In this document: piece by piece, positions 33,226 through 45,537 of the stretch
Layout of the letters: each line of letters starts with the position of its first letter
Numbering within the stretch: position 1 is the stretch's first letter
DNA from: Perca fluviatilis
Taxonomy: Eukaryota; Chordata; Actinopteri; Perciformes; Percidae
Direction of reading: 5' to 3'
DNA: 64,000 nucleotides
Assembly: GCF_010015445.1 (NCBI RefSeq)
Contig: NC_053116.1
Span: 3,508,068 to 3,572,067, forward strand
Program-made: the position numbers and the translations under genes
Notes under the pieces: generated by a model
What the model saw: only the letters and a program-made list of their open reading frames with translations
What the model was told of the DNA's origin: nothing
The model's database searches: none

Positions 33226-34154
33226 CCCTTTCTCTTTTTCTTCTCAGTAACAAAAACAGCTACCACTGATCATGTATCACTGGACATATAATATAATACA
33301 AACAGCAACATAAGTGTTGGACATCAAATGAAGAAGCCAACATTTACCAAAGTACTAGTCTCGTGTCTTTGTTTCGCCCTTTTGTGATCTCTGCGTTGTG
33401 TTCTGGCGACAGATGAGGCAGGAGCAGGCGCGTAGGCAGTAATGGGCCAGGGCGGCACTGGCCCGCCCACTTTACTCACTGGCCCATCCAGCCAAGTTTG
33501 ATCAAAATACGTTTTGTTATGAAAAATATTCAAATGTATGAAAAAAAAAAAGAAATAATAACAGAATTAGCTAGTTGTGTGTGTTTAATGTGTATTTTCT
33601 TCTGATTAAAACCAAACTGTTAAACCATACAAACAATTAGATAAAACGCCTTCGGAACGTATAAGTGGTTTCTATGGTAACAACAGGCAGACTCTCCAGG
33701 CTGCCTTCAGCAGCTAACGTTAAGCCTGGTTCACACGGGACGATTTTAAAATTGTCGGCCGATTTTCCAATCCTGAGAGACCCCACACACGGTGATAAAA
33801 AATCACGGGTCTAACAGTTTTGGTCGTACAGTGTGTGGTGCTCAGCACACGGCAAAATCAACACATCACACACGAACCTATTTGATTCCCGAGCATTCCC
33901 AGGTCAGATGGGAAATCTCGCAAAATCCCTCGAGATCAAACGTAACTTCAGAGTAAACAATCATTGCGTATGAAGAGGATGCAGTGGCGATAGTTTGTAG
34001 TGTGTTTTTAACTGAAAAGAAACGTTATCAAAAGAAAAGGCGATGGTCAAAGAAGACAACGCGAGCATGGACTATACTTGCTACATCATGATATGGAGGT
34101 GATTTAGCTTCTGCTAGCTGTCCCCCGGCAGACCCCGAGCAGCCGGGCGAGTGG

Positions 34155-34762
34155 GTGACTGTCCGAGGGAAGCGTAGCGTTAGATCTAGACCAGGGAGTG
34201 CACATGATGACGGTCGCTCTAAACCGGAGCGTCTTCGCCTCTCTAACAGTTTCTCCCTACTCAGCGATACACCCGCTGAGAAGCCAGTTCTGGTTATTGG
34301 GAGCTCTATACTGCGATATGTGAAGCCAGCGGCCCGGCGGCTACAGTAGGCCTACCTACGGTCATATGTGTCCCCGCGGGGGCGGGCCGGGCGATATAGA
34401 AACCCATCTAAAGCTGCTGGCAAAAAAGAACCGTAAATACAGTAAGATCATACTTCACGTAGGTGGTAATGGTCGTAAATCGGAGATCACTAAAATGAAT
34501 GTTGAGTCACTTTGTGCATACGCAAAGACAATGTCGGACTCAGTAGTTTTCTCTGGACCCCTGCCAAACCTGACCAATGATGAAATCCTTCCACCGCTGG
34601 TTGTCGGGGTGGTGCCCAGCTAATGATGTGGGCTATGTGAATAACTGGAGGGCGTTCTGGGGAAAGCCTGGTCTGATTGAGAGAGACGGCATTCATCCCA
34701 CCTGGGACGGTGCCGCTCTCATATCAAAAAATCTGAACGAGTTTATCAGACATAAACCATGA
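34155..34762 (+). pseudogene. L2 ORF1 with SGNH/GDSL esterase-like domain, frameshifted
   Basis: Frames contain VLVIGSSILRYV (block I Gly-x-Ser), a TAG shortly after it, then KIILHVGGNGRKSE (block with Gly-x-Asn), and a final [19 protein letters not shown] (the Asp-x-x-His catalytic pair). Together they cover the Ser, Gly, Asn and Asp/His blocks of SGNH hydrolases known in ORF1 of some CR1/L2 LINEs. At least two frame changes separate them, so no intact protein can be made. Confidence 0.7.
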
Positions 34763-34813
34763 CAACCCAAGTTTGATATTAGTAATCAGAGGTGCAGTGC
34801 TACGCGCCCCTCT

Positions 34814-35809
34814 GTGCTTCCGTTGGAGCAGTCGCCCACTCATAGTCTAATAAGCACGGTGTCTGTCCCCCGGCTCAGATCGGTTAAATCAAAGGTAAAC
34901 AAAAGATGCGCTATACTTAACAACCTAATTGGAATTAAAACTACTGCAATAGAACAAAATAGGAAAATTAGATGTGGACTATTAAATATTAGATCTCTGT
35001 CTTCTAAAGCAGTACTGGTAAACGAGTTGATATCAGACAATAAAATTGATTTATTTTGTCTTACTGAAACCTGGCTGGGCCATGAAGACTATGTTAGTCT
35101 AAATGAAGCCACTCCTCCCAGCCATATTAATACTCAAATTCCTAGAGGCTCAGGCCGAGGAGGGGGAGTTGCAGCCATCTTTGATGCAAGCCTGCTAATT
35201 ACTCCTAAACCTAAATTACATTATAACTCATTTGAAAGTCTTGTTCTTAATCTTCAACATCCAAAATGGAAAACATTACAGCCAATTATTTCGTTTGTTA
35301 TTTACAGGGCTCCAGGTCCGTATTCTGAATTTTTATCTGAATTCTCAGAGTTTTTATCATGTTTAGTCCTTAAATCAGACCAAGTACTTCTTGTAGGTGA
35401 TTTTAATATCCATGTGGACGTTGACAATGACAGCCTTAGTACTGCTTTCAACTCATTACTGGATTCAATCGGTTTCAGTCAGAGTGTGCACAAGGCGACG
35501 CACTGTTTTAACCACACCCTCGACCTTGTGCTGGCATATGGTATTGAAATTGAGGATTTAATAATATTTTCGCAGAATTCAGTATTATCAGATCATTCGT
35601 TAATCACTTTCGAATTCTTACTACCTGATTATATTAAATTAGATAAAAGCTCCTACACCAGATGCTTATCTGACAGTGCTATAGCTAAATTTAAAGAAGA
35701 TATTCCAACAGCATTCGACTCTATGTCATGCCTTAACATAACAGAGGACCTGTATGTTAACCTCAGTCCCTCTCAAATTGATGCATTTGTAGACGGTGTT
35801 ACGACATAG
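34814..35809 (+). pseudogene. L2 ORF2 endonuclease domain (AP-endonuclease type)
   Basis: The longest open piece of the LINE (331 codons). Visible endonuclease motifs are the N-terminal CGLLNIRSLSSK (Asn), CLTETWL (catalytic Glu), LLVGDFNIH (Asp-x-Asn), and SVLSDHSLI near the end (Asp-His). It nicks target DNA to prime reverse transcription. All catalytic signatures seem present here, but the reading frame shifts right after (near 35800-35850), separating it from RT. Confidence 0.85.
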
Positions 35810-35850
35810 CCTCACCGACCTTAGACTCCGTTGCTCCCCTGAAAAAGAAG

Positions 35851-37912
35851 ATGATGAAGCAAAGGAAACTAGCACCTTGGTATAACTCCCAAACTCGCAA
35901 ATTAAAACAAATCTCGCGAAACCTCGAATGTAAGTGGTGTTCCACCAAGGTGGAAGAATCTCGTTTGGATTGGCAAGAAAGTCTCAAAACCTATAGGAAG
36001 GCCCTAAGAAAGGCCAGATCAGACTATTACTCATCACTAATAGAAGAAAACAAGAACAACCCAAGGTTTCTTTTCAGCACTGTCGCCAGGCTGACAGATA
36101 GCCACAGCTCTACTGAGCCATCTATTCCTCTAGCTCTGAGTAGTGATGACTTCATGAGCTTCTTCAATGATAAAATTACAACAATTAGAGATAAAATTCA
36201 TCACCTTTTACACTCAACTTCTAACGGTTCACCTTTAAACGCATAGAGTCGTTAGAAAATAAAGACGGTCTCGACATATACTTAGACTGCTTTTATCCTA
36301 TAGATCTTCAACAATTATTGTTAAAGATATCCTCAGCTAAGCCATCTACCTGTCTCTTGGACCCCATCCCACGAGACTACTCAAAGAAGCATTACCTGTG
36401 GTTAACACCTCATTACTAGATATGATCAATATGTCTCTATTAACAGGTTATGTACCACAGTCATTTAAAGTAGCTGTGATAAAACCTCTTCTGAAAAAAC
36501 CCACCCTGGATCCTGAGGTCTTAGCAAACTATAGACCTATATCTAACCTTCCTTTTCTATCCAAGATCCTTGAGAAGGTGGTTGCTAATCAGTTATGTGA
36601 TTTTCTACATAGCAACAGTTTATTTGATGACTTTCAATCAGGATTTAGAAAGAATCATAGCACAGAGACGGCACTGGTGAAAATTACTAACGACCTTTTA
36701 ACTGCTGCAGACAAAGGTCTTGTCTCCATTCTTGTTTTACTAGATCTTAGTGCTGCATTTGACACAATTGACCATTCAATCCTGTTACAGAGATTGGAAC
36801 ACTTGGTAGGCATTAAAGGAATTGCTCTGAGTTGGTTTAGGTCCTATTTCTCTGATCGATCTCAATTTGTGAATGTTAATGATAAATCCTCCAAGTACAC
36901 GCTAAAGTTAGCCATGGGGTTCCTCAAGGCTCAGTGCTTGGACCAATTCTATTCTCCTTATATATGCTTCCTCTAGGCAATATTATTAGAAAACACTCAA
37001 TTAACTTTCACTGTTATGCGGATGACACCCAATTATACTTGTCAATCAAACCAGGACGAAACCAGTCAGCTAGCAAAATTTCAAGAGTGCATTAAGGATA
37101 TAAAATCCTGGATGACCTATAATTTTCTGATGTTAAACCCTAACAAAACTGAAGTTATTGTGCTGGGCCCTAAACACCTCCGAACTTCATTATCTAGAGA
37201 TATAGCTACTCTGGATGGTGTTGCCCTGGCCTCCAGCACCACTGTTAGAAATTTAGGAGTTATCTTTGATCAGGATATATCCTTTAATGCCAATCTAAAA
37301 CAAACCTCAAGAACAGCCTTTTTTCATCTTTGTAACATTGCCAAAATTAGGAATATCCTGTCTCAAAACGACGCTGAAAAACTAGTCCATGCATTTGTTA
37401 CTTCCAGGCTGGACTATTGTAATTCCCTACTGTCAGGTTGCTCAAATAAGTCTCTTAAGACTCTCCAGCTGATCCAGAATGCTGCAGCGCGTGTTCTCAC
37501 AAGAACTAAGAAAAGAGATCATATTTCTCCTGTATTAGCTTCTCTGCATTGGCTTCCTGTTGAATCCAGGATTGAGTTTAAAGTCCTTCTCTTGACCTAC
37601 AAAGCTCTAAATGGTCTAGCACCATCATATCTAGAAGAGCTCCCTAATACCCTATTGTCCTACTAGAGCACTGGCGCCTCCCAGAATGCAGAGTTACTGG
37701 TGGTACCTAGAGTCTCTAAAAGTAGAATGGGAGCTAGAGCCTTCAGTTATCAGGCTCCTCTCCTATGGAACCAGCTCCCGATCTGGGTTCGGGGGCAGAA
37801 ACTGTCACCTCATTCAAGAATGAACTTAAAACTCTCCTATTTGATAAAGCTTATAGTTAGGAGTGAGGAGTTGCAGTGTTCACCTAACTGGCCCAACTGC
37901 TTCTCTTCATAA
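35851..37912 (+). pseudogene. L2 ORF2 reverse-transcriptase and C-terminal region, frameshifted
   Basis: Pieces in three frames: a linker (35851-36246), RT fingers/palm (36398-36976) with NYRPISNLPFLSK, GFRKNHSTETAL and LLDLSAAFDTIDHS, then the catalytic YADD at 37015-37026 in a shifted frame. Post-RT blocks follow with SRLDYCNSLL and IQNAAARVLTRTK (37400-37500), and a conserved LLWNQLP-type block near 37760. Indels near 36250, 36905 and 37075, plus TAG 37664-37666, disrupt it. Confidence 0.85.
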
Positions 37913-39144
37913 TTGTTAGATTAATAATACATAAACAAATAGGGAGGCAGGCCAGCCAAGCCAGATCCGGCGGGGGAGAGTTCTAAGCCCGAAAAAGCTA
38001 CCTCTCCTTATGACCTGTCTCTCTTAGTTACCTGTTATAGTTACGCTGTTATAGTCCTAGACTGCCGGGGACTTCCTTCCTTTGACACACTGAGCTGCTC
38101 TCTCCTCTCCCTTTCTATTACTGTTTCTATTACTGTTACTATTACTATTACTATTTGTGTGCAGCCCGTCCCAGAAATGCTTGTTACTAATCCTAGCTTC
38201 TGGGGAGTTTACTCCCCGGAGTCCTTATGCTTTTTTTTTCCCCCAGCGTATTTCCTTGGAGAACGTTGGCACCAAGACCCTGGTTGCAGCTGTCGCCGTG
38301 GTCCTGCTGCACTCCCTGCTGAGCTCAGCGATGCCCTGCAATGTCATGCTGCGTCCTGCTGAACCCTGCAGCTTCCCGCTACATCCAGTCACTGTTCCAT
38401 TATTAATGTGACTACTATCGCCACTGTTCATCACACCCCCACCCGGCTCGTCAGAACCGCTACCAAGAGCCTGGGTCTGTCCGAGGTTTCTTCCCAAGAG
38501 GGTGTTTTTCCTCGCCACTGTCGCACTGCTTGCTCTTGAGGGAATTACTGGAATTGTTGGAATTGTTGGGGCTTTGTAAATTATAGAGTGTGGTCTAGAC
38601 CTACTCTATCTGTAAAGTGTCTCGAGATAACTTATGTTATGATTTGATACTATAAATAAAATTGAATTGAATTGAATTGAATTGAATTTGTTTTTTCTCA
38701 TAGAAATGTCATTAGGTATTACACAGATTAATAAACGTTCATATATTCGTTTCCATGTACTCTGGTGGACTGCAGTTGTGGATGTAGTTATGCCCATCGA
38801 CTTTATTTATTTTACACAGGCTGCGTGCTCGTTTGGGGACACCACACACGAGGAGAAATCGGGCCAAATAAATCCAACATGTTGGATATCCCCGATTTGA
38901 GATCGGAGCGGTCCCGATGTCCTTCCGAGCAGACGAGAGCAGTCTTAACACACCACACACGGCAGGAATATCTGATCAGATTATTTTACGATAATCCGAG
39001 CATCCTTAAGATTGTCGGGAGGGGTGAATCGGGGCTAAAATCGGCCTAATTATCCTGCCGTCTGTACCAGGCTTTAGCTAGCTGGCTTTTTAGACAACTT
39101 ACCATGGATGTGTTAAGCAATGTACTGTTAAAAGTTACCGCGAC

Positions 39145-39330
39145 AACAATGGCATCTCTTTAAAGTGGTATGGACAGTTTTCGTGGATGGAATACAGTGA
39201 AAATAAGGACGCGTTTTTCTGCAGCATGTGCAGACATTTCCCCAGCAGAGCTGACAGCCCATCAGCGAGACAGGAGTGTGTTTGAGTGCCACATGGCCCT
39301 CACAGAGGTAAAATTAAGTCAAACGTCTTT
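39145..39330 (+). pseudogene. hAT transposase TTF-type finger remnant
   Basis: A frame offset from the 39170 start reads WYGQFSWMEYSENKDAFFCS, followed by M-C-R-H-F-P. This is the Trp-rich, Cys-x2-Cys-like motif found at the start of many hAT (ZMYM/TTF) transposases. It stops soon after. Only this N-terminal part of the parent transposase survives. Confidence 0.6.
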
Positions 39331-40859
39331 CCTGCTTCTTGTGTTATTAATTAAGTAACCTAACCTAGTAGCTAACCTTCATATTTAGTAAGAAATGATG
39401 AACACTGATGATGGCTTCTATCTGAAACACGTTTGTGTTTTGCCCACATAAGATAACTTATCTGTGAGGGACGTAGGCTAGTTTTTAGTTTTCTTTGAAC
39501 CTGTCACTGCAGTGGACTTGATACACTGTCTAAGATTTGCTGACCTTTCATTATATCTTTCATAATTTAAACAATGCTAGGCTGGAAGTTTTCATTCTTT
39601 GATTTTCTTTTACTGCTGATAGCCATTTGCTGCTCATGATCTGACCATAGTCGTGAAGCAACAATGCTGTTGCATTGTTACATGTGTGATTTCTGTCTGA
39701 TGTAGGCTATTCTATGTCATGCAGTATGTAAATGCCTTCTCTGCTGTGTGCTGTGTGGGTTCATGTTTAGTTGCCACTTTGTGCAATAAAATGGTTAATT
39801 TTATAATATTTTATTTTTGGCTGTGCAGAGCCAATGCTGCTGGTTCTGCCGGTGCAAATATATTTTAGCCTGAATATGTTACAATCTACAGGTTTTTATC
39901 TATATTGTTGTGTACAAACTTTTTAGACTTTAGACTTTTGTTGGTGGAGCATGTTGTAGACAGTACTGCTATTGCCGTTGTAATGCAGTATGTTGGAAAG
40001 TAAAATCGTTGTTTTTTAGTCCTTTTTGCTACTTCGTCTTTTTGAAAATGGCCCACTTACTTTTGTACTGGCCCGCCCAAAATACTATTTCTGCCTATGC
40101 CACTGGGCAGGAGACAGTGCTGTATTTTCGATGCTTTAATCTGTGTATTCTGTAGTTTTAACAAAAAGGACAGGACATACCTTGTGTGGTCGCCACTGTA
40201 CATCTGTTTAGATCCTCTGACAAAAGAGCAGAATGAATGAGGTTAACAAGGTACGACGGAGTCGTCTTTTACTGTTACTCTATTCTACTGACAGGCTTAC
40301 TTTGCAACGTCCTTAGCAGCAGCCTTAGCAACGGTCTTAGCTTGCTAGCGTTAGCCATCTATCTAATTACAGAACAAATTGAAAAACTTTAGATGGCGCA
40401 TTCAAACCACTGTATAAATCACACAGGACAAATCAGACATTACATTTAACAGAATACATTAGCGTTCAAATTACAATTAATATATTTTATAAACTTTTAT
40501 TAACGGAGCTTGACGAATCCATAACCTACCTCCAGTCATATCAGTCTCTGACCGGAGCGAGCACGTACCTTCGTCATCACGCTGACCACGTCCACATACA
40601 CAGTCGCACTCGAAAAACACACAGGTAGGAGGTAAAATCCCCGAATTAAAAGCTTTAATGGAAATGAGAGGATATTTTGGTGAAATACATATGACTGTCT
40701 ACATCACCTGTTACACTCGCATGTCCAGCTCTATCTCCACAGCGCTGTGGAGTCAGGTCTGACTACACCACAGATGCATTCTGGGATGGGAGAAAAAAAA
40801 CCACTAAACTAATCACAATCATCTTGGGCGGCGCTAATCTCCGGACGCAGCGGCGGTGG

Positions 40860-40910
40860 TTCTGCTACATGGTCTCAGGAAGGAACTTGTTTTGGTGGAA
40901 CATTTGCACC
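40860..40910 (+). repeat. Fragment of the 31900-32300 MITE-like repeat
   Basis: Thirty-three bases (40874-40906, starting CTCAGGAAGGAACTTG) are identical to 32020-32052. The flanks do not match. Confidence 0.7.
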
Positions 40911-41129
40911 CCGCAAAAGAAAATGCCACATACAATATTAAATTAAGTTAACTGTTGACACAATACAGTAACGTGAGCTATTTAAACTAGCTGGGTACAT
41001 GGTTAAACCTCATTGGCTCTTACCTAATCATGGTAAGAAATTCTTAAAATATTAACTACAGTATCAATATAAATTAACCACTTTTCAATAAACTAGTTAA
41101 ATGTTGCATTAACATCAAAAACATCAACA

Positions 41130-41495
41130 CAGCCTATAATTGCAGCCTCTATATTTGCCACTGTTCATCGTGTAATTCCATTATACCCACTGCTATAATT
41201 ATTATAATTATCATTATTATTGATTATTATCATAGTCATATTTCTTTATCTTTATCTCTCTCTCTCTCTCTCTCTCAACTGGTCGCATCACCCACCAAGA
41301 GTCAGGTTTCTGTCTGTTTAAAGGAAGTTTTTCTTTGCCATTATCACTCCAAATACTTGCTCTTGGGAGAAATTGTGTCTCTGTAAATGATAGAGTAGGT
41401 CTAGACCACACTCTATCTGTAAAGTGTCCTGAAATAACTCCTGTTATCATTTGACACTATATATAAAGTTGAATTGAATTTAACTGAATTTAACG
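41130..41495 (+). mobile_element. L2-type LINE 3' UTR
   Basis: Contains the CCATTATACCCACTGCTATA word, a (CT)n tract, CACCCACCAAGAGTCAGG, CTCTATCTGTAAAGTGTC and a terminal TTGAATTGAATTTAACTGAA. All of these recur in the 38.6-kb, 59.5-kb and 63.6-kb LINE ends. Confidence 0.8.
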
Positions 41496-41984
41496 AACCC
41501 CCTTAATGCACCTATAGAAATCCAGCTCCACACATGCCAGAATTAATCCACAAATTTGAAACTGCAGGAGGTATTATTGTTATATTCTATTTTAACAAAA
41601 AGGCTAAACATCAAATTTAGTAAGTATTTTAGATGTGTTCGTTATAGTCTCTGCACGCTATGGTGAATCAACATTCCTTTTCTAAATCTGGAAATATAAA
41701 ACCAAGTAGTGTGTTTTGGTACCAATGCATTGTAACACCTGGAAAACATTTTGGCCACTGCGTAGAGGGAAGCTCTTCCATTTTATTCTGATTCCTCTGT
41801 AGCCCTGCTGTACCCAGGAGTCACTGGACATTATTGTCAAGTGTGTATATGTGTGTGTGTTCGTGTATGTGTGAGTCACTGTAAGACCAGAAGGGGTTTT
41901 CCACATAAAAAGGAACTCAGTGACCTCATGGTGATATTGTAGTCACGTGGCGCTAGAACAGGCAGCCAGACTCATGCTCACACA

Positions 41985-41985
<1 letters not shown>

Positions 41986-42063
<78 letters not shown>

Positions 42064-42100
42064 ACATACAGAGAGGGACACATATAGGACAATATGAAAG
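41986..42100 (+). repeat. (CA)n microsatellite with conserved flank
   Basis: The CA run (41986-42059) is followed by AGAGAGGGACACATATAGGACAATATGAA. Almost the same 3' flank follows the CA run at 44313-44341. The two loci look like copies of a small repeat in which the CA tract is a component. Confidence 0.8.
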
Positions 42101-43834
42101 CAAAATAGGGTTAGGGTTAAAAAATACAAACATGTAGACATTAGTACATGAGCCACTGAACACAACCACTGACATATTTATAATGGTATTTGAACAAAGC
42201 ACACACAAGCATAAGAACACATGTTTATTCACTGAAATGGGCACCATGTGCACAACAAAAAACACAGACATAGAGGCACAAAAGTGTGCATCCACAAACA
42301 CATGTACAGATGTACACATGCAGAATTACTTGTTTAATGGAATGTGAAAATGTGTGAATTCAAATGCACAAATGCATACAGTATATGGCAGACAGACACA
42401 CAGGAGGATTACATGAACAGAGATAGGTGGGCACATGTTGACAGGAACACAACACTGCAATACAGAGACAGGCACATATAGCCAGACACATAAGTATACA
42501 CACACACACAGGTGCATATACACAAACAGACATCATTCTGAATGTAGCGAGGACCACAGATGCAAAATGACTGCAAGACAACGTCCTCTCACAGTGGCTC
42601 CGCACACATTCCAAGAAACGTCCATGTTCATTTGCTCAATTTCAATTTTTTTTCTATTCCATTTACATGAATGTGTGTGTGTGTATATAATGTCCTTTTG
42701 TTGTGAGTAAGGAGTCTAGACAGGGTTAGCTAGTGTCAGTATGGTGTCACGGCATCAGATGTGCTGTAGTGCTGAATAAAGTTCTGCTTCACCGTTGGCC
42801 TACTGATGCAAACAGAAGGGGATTGTGTTTACGGTATATAGGTTGCCTTGTAACACATTCTTATTTAAAACTCAAGAACCATGAAGGCAGTTAAAAACCA
42901 ACAGACCTCGTAATTTCCACTTTGTCACTGTATTGAAGTAGTTCATTGTTATTTAAGTGACTGAAAAAGTGACTGGGGTATTGGGGTATTACTGTATGTG
43001 CAGGTGTCAAGATAATGTATGTATATTTAAGTGTTATCAGTCGTTCATTAACATTTACTGACCTATTGTACTGTAGTGTACAGGTTTAAGGTACTTTGCT
43101 TGTTTATGTAAATGTTATGCTACTTTATACGCTTACACTTTTTATTCCAATAGCTAGACTTATTTGGCAGCTACAGTTACTAGTTACTTTGCAGATTCAG
43201 ATTTTGCAGAACAAATATGAACATGTCAAATATGACATAATGTTAAACAATAAATGACCCTTCAGCATATAAAATATTTAACAGTTCATACACAAAATTC
43301 TGACAACAATGCTAAAGCCAGTATTTTCTCCTTTAGAAATTTCTGTTTGTGTTTTGGCCTGTGTGTTGGTATCCACTGCCCAGTTTGACAGCCAGGCCAC
43401 GTTGCCAGATATACCTGTAAAAACATAAACCCTACAGCTGTAGTACAGCCACGGAAGCTGCAAACAAACAACAGGATCAACGCAAATAGAGTCATTCTAC
43501 CCGCCCTAAAAAACCTCAGTTTTTCTAAACAGTTGCGTGACCAGAGACGTAACAAACCCCGGGTAAATTTTGGCTTAGAGCCCAATAGGACTCAGAGTTG
43601 GCTAATTTCCTCCTGAACAGGTAAGCATTGGCTTCAGGCTAATTCATCACGGCTACAAGGGACGGGCATTTTATGTTATTTCAACATTTGTGTACTCACA
43701 TTGAATTATATAGAGTACTCAAGTTAATTACTCGCAAAGACAATTGAGACACAGCCAGTAAAGTGATCCCGACTGGTCCTGGCTAACGCCGCCAAGCTAA
43801 CATGCCATAAATGGAGGACCAGGCAAGCGGGCCA

Positions 43835-43957
43835 CGGCCGCCATCTTGGATAACAGTCATGACCAGTCGAACGACGTGCAATCAGTAACCAGTGACATAG
43901 CTCAAACACAGCGTTCGTGATTCGACTGGTCATGACTGTTATCCAAGATGGCGGCCG
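43835..43957. repeat. 36-bp perfect inverted repeat with YY1-like motifs
   Basis: Arms 43835-43870 and 43922-43957 are exact complements around a 51-bp spacer. Each arm holds a GCCGCCATCTTGG word (complement in the right arm), the classic YY1-binding core. A hairpin in DNA or RNA is possible. Confidence 0.9.
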
Positions 43958-44311
43958 CATGTAAACAGTAACGCCACTGTCTTTATAATCTATCTTTGTA
44001 ATAAACTGTCTGTACACTTACAAAGTTCTCAATGCTTCGGTTTGCATGTAGGGACCGTCATGATGCTACCGAGTCAGTGTGATGCTATTTTGAGCCTTGT
44101 TAGTGGTTACAAATAGTGATTTTCCCTGTGCCCCGAAAGCTAGCGTTAGCAGCTAAACACCGGTTTGCGGTAGCTAGTTTCAAGCTAGAGGCACATTCGA
44201 TTAGCGTGAAAACAGATCCCAGACATCGGTACACGTATGTTATTAACCCCTAGGTTCATTTTGCGCCACAATTTTTTAGGTTGGGTCCAGTAGTATGCAA
44301 GATTAGCTGCA

Positions 44312-44312
<1 letters not shown>

Positions 44313-44344
<32 letters not shown>

Positions 44345-44385
44345 TGCATATACAGACAGGGACACATATAGGACAATATGAAGAA
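44313..44385 (+). repeat. Short (CA)n with conserved flank
   Basis: A CA run at 44313-44341, then CATATACAGACAGGGACACATA..., nearly identical to the flank at 42061-42100. Confidence 0.75.
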
Positions 44386-44909
44386 AAATATCATATACTG
44401 TATTTGTGAGTATCAGTGTTTCTGCACAGTTTTGATTTGTTTTGATAATACAACTTTAGTTAACCGTGGTATACAACTTACAAAGACTGTGAGCAATATT
44501 CTTCTAAAAAAAATAAGAGAAACCAGAGCCCGAAATGACCTGTGGTGAACATGATAATCATGGTGATACAGTCACAGTTAACTAGTGCAGACTTAGACTC
44601 ATGTCTGCAACATGGCATCATTTCTCCGTCCAGAGAAAGTAAGAGCTTTGGCTCTTTTTGTTTTCAGTCTTTTGTTTTTTTGCCTTGACCTGGAAGAATT
44701 ACACTTTTCTAAATATTTGAATTCTCAATATATTTCATTTTTATGTAATACATGTATTTTAGTCATCTACTATGTCTGGCATTGAAACTGAACAATCAAA
44801 TGTTATGACTAAATGTATCATGGGGGAAGGATTGGATTCCCTCTGCTCTGCTCTGCTCTGCCATGGGTCAAAGACTGCAAGTCTGTACTTTAAGCAGCTT
44901 ATGTCTTAC

Positions 44910-45537
44910 CCTTTGGGAGTTTGTGGCGGTTCTCTGTCAGCCATACAAACAGTTTGGAAAAGTGGCAGTTGCAAAGCCAGGGGTTGCCATCCAGACGCAG
45001 CATCCGGAGGGAGGGCAGTGATTCCAGGACCATGACGTCCAGGGCTGTGAGACCATTCCTCTCCAGCTCCAGCTCCCTCAAAGAAGTCAGCCCCGTGAAA
45101 GCGTCCCTGCCTACCATGTTTAGGTAGGGGTTGTTCCCCAGTCGTAGTTTAATCAGACTCCTGGACTCCCCAAATGTTCCCGAGGAGATTTCCGTCAGGT
45201 TGTTGTTCCCCAGGTCCAAGAAGACTAATCTAGAGGAGGTGCTCAGGGTACCTGGCTCCAGCTGGGAGAGGGAGTTATTCCTCAGGTCCAGGTAGACCAG
45301 ATCGCTGTAGAGGACCAAGAAGTCGGAAGGGATCCAGGGAATCCAGTTGTTGGAGAGCAGGAGACGGCGAACACCCAGAGGGATGGGGTCTGGGACTCTG
45401 GTAAGACCTCGGTTGGTGCAGTTCACAGTGTGGTGGTCTGGACACAAACAGCTGGATGGACAGATGTGGCCTCGCGTAAGCAAGGTCGAGGAGATCAAGG
45501 CAAGGAAAGGCTGCAGCCAGTTAATGCATGGTATCAT
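44910..45537 (-). CDS. lrrc38: LRRC38-like BK-channel gamma subunit, exon 1 (N-terminal)
   Basis: The exon starts at ATG 45535-45537 and runs to a consensus donor at 44910/44909 (G/GTAAGA, phase 1). It encodes a hydrophobic signal peptide (about 1-23) and an LRR N-terminal cap with four Cys (26, 30, 32, 40). About six leucine-rich repeats follow (about 55-180), with L-x-x-L-x-L-x-x-N spacing such as LVYLDLRNNSLSQL and LVFLDLGNNNLTEI. The LRR C-terminal cap begins with NPWLCNC (185-191) and is completed by exon 2. The LRR ectodomain is extracellular and associates with the channel complex. Total product 291 aa, matching the family's usual 290-300. There is one large intron placed just before the last cap cysteines. 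No stops or frameshifts. A 90-bp GT repeat lies about 0.4 kb upstream (45931-46020). Confidence 0.9.

Larger units (their letters stand above)
34116..38690 (+). mobile_element. Nearly full-length L2-type (CR1-group) LINE
   Basis: Domains appear in order: an SGNH-esterase-type ORF1 (34155-34762), an apurinic-endonuclease domain (34814-35809), RT (36398-37060) and the post-RT region (37060-37912). A 3' UTR follows, ending in ATTGAATTGAATTGAATTGA repeats at 38668-38690. The left boundary is approximate. Several frameshifts and stops show that the copy is inactive, but length and order are preserved. Confidence 0.88.
33723..39073. mobile_element. Harbinger-like element (TTA target duplication) hosting an L2 LINE
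   Basis: TTA at 33720-33722 and 39074-39076 flank inverted ends AGCCTGGTTCACACGG / complement of AGCCTGGTACAGACGG, the 3-bp TWA duplication typical of PIF/Harbinger. Subterminal blocks repeat words such as CGGCCGATTTT and CACACACGG. Apart from the LINE, only about 0.8 kb belongs to the element and there is no intact transposase. Confidence 0.8.
33425..40105 (+). mobile_element. hAT transposon with 8-bp target duplication, hosting two further elements
   Basis: Direct repeats GGCAGGAG at 33417-33424 and 40106-40113. The termini are CAGGCGCGTAGGCAG... and the complement of CAGTGGCATAGGCAG. GGGCGGGCC-type subterminal words occur on both sides. A TTF-type zinc-finger remnant of a hAT transposase is at 39145-39300. 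Its own sequence totals about 1.3 kb; the rest is the nested Harbinger (33723-39073). Confidence 0.88.

Noticed and set aside
41953..42319. Minus-strand frames rich in Cys-Val
   Set aside because: Translation of the (CA)n tract; codon pattern is purely the repeat.
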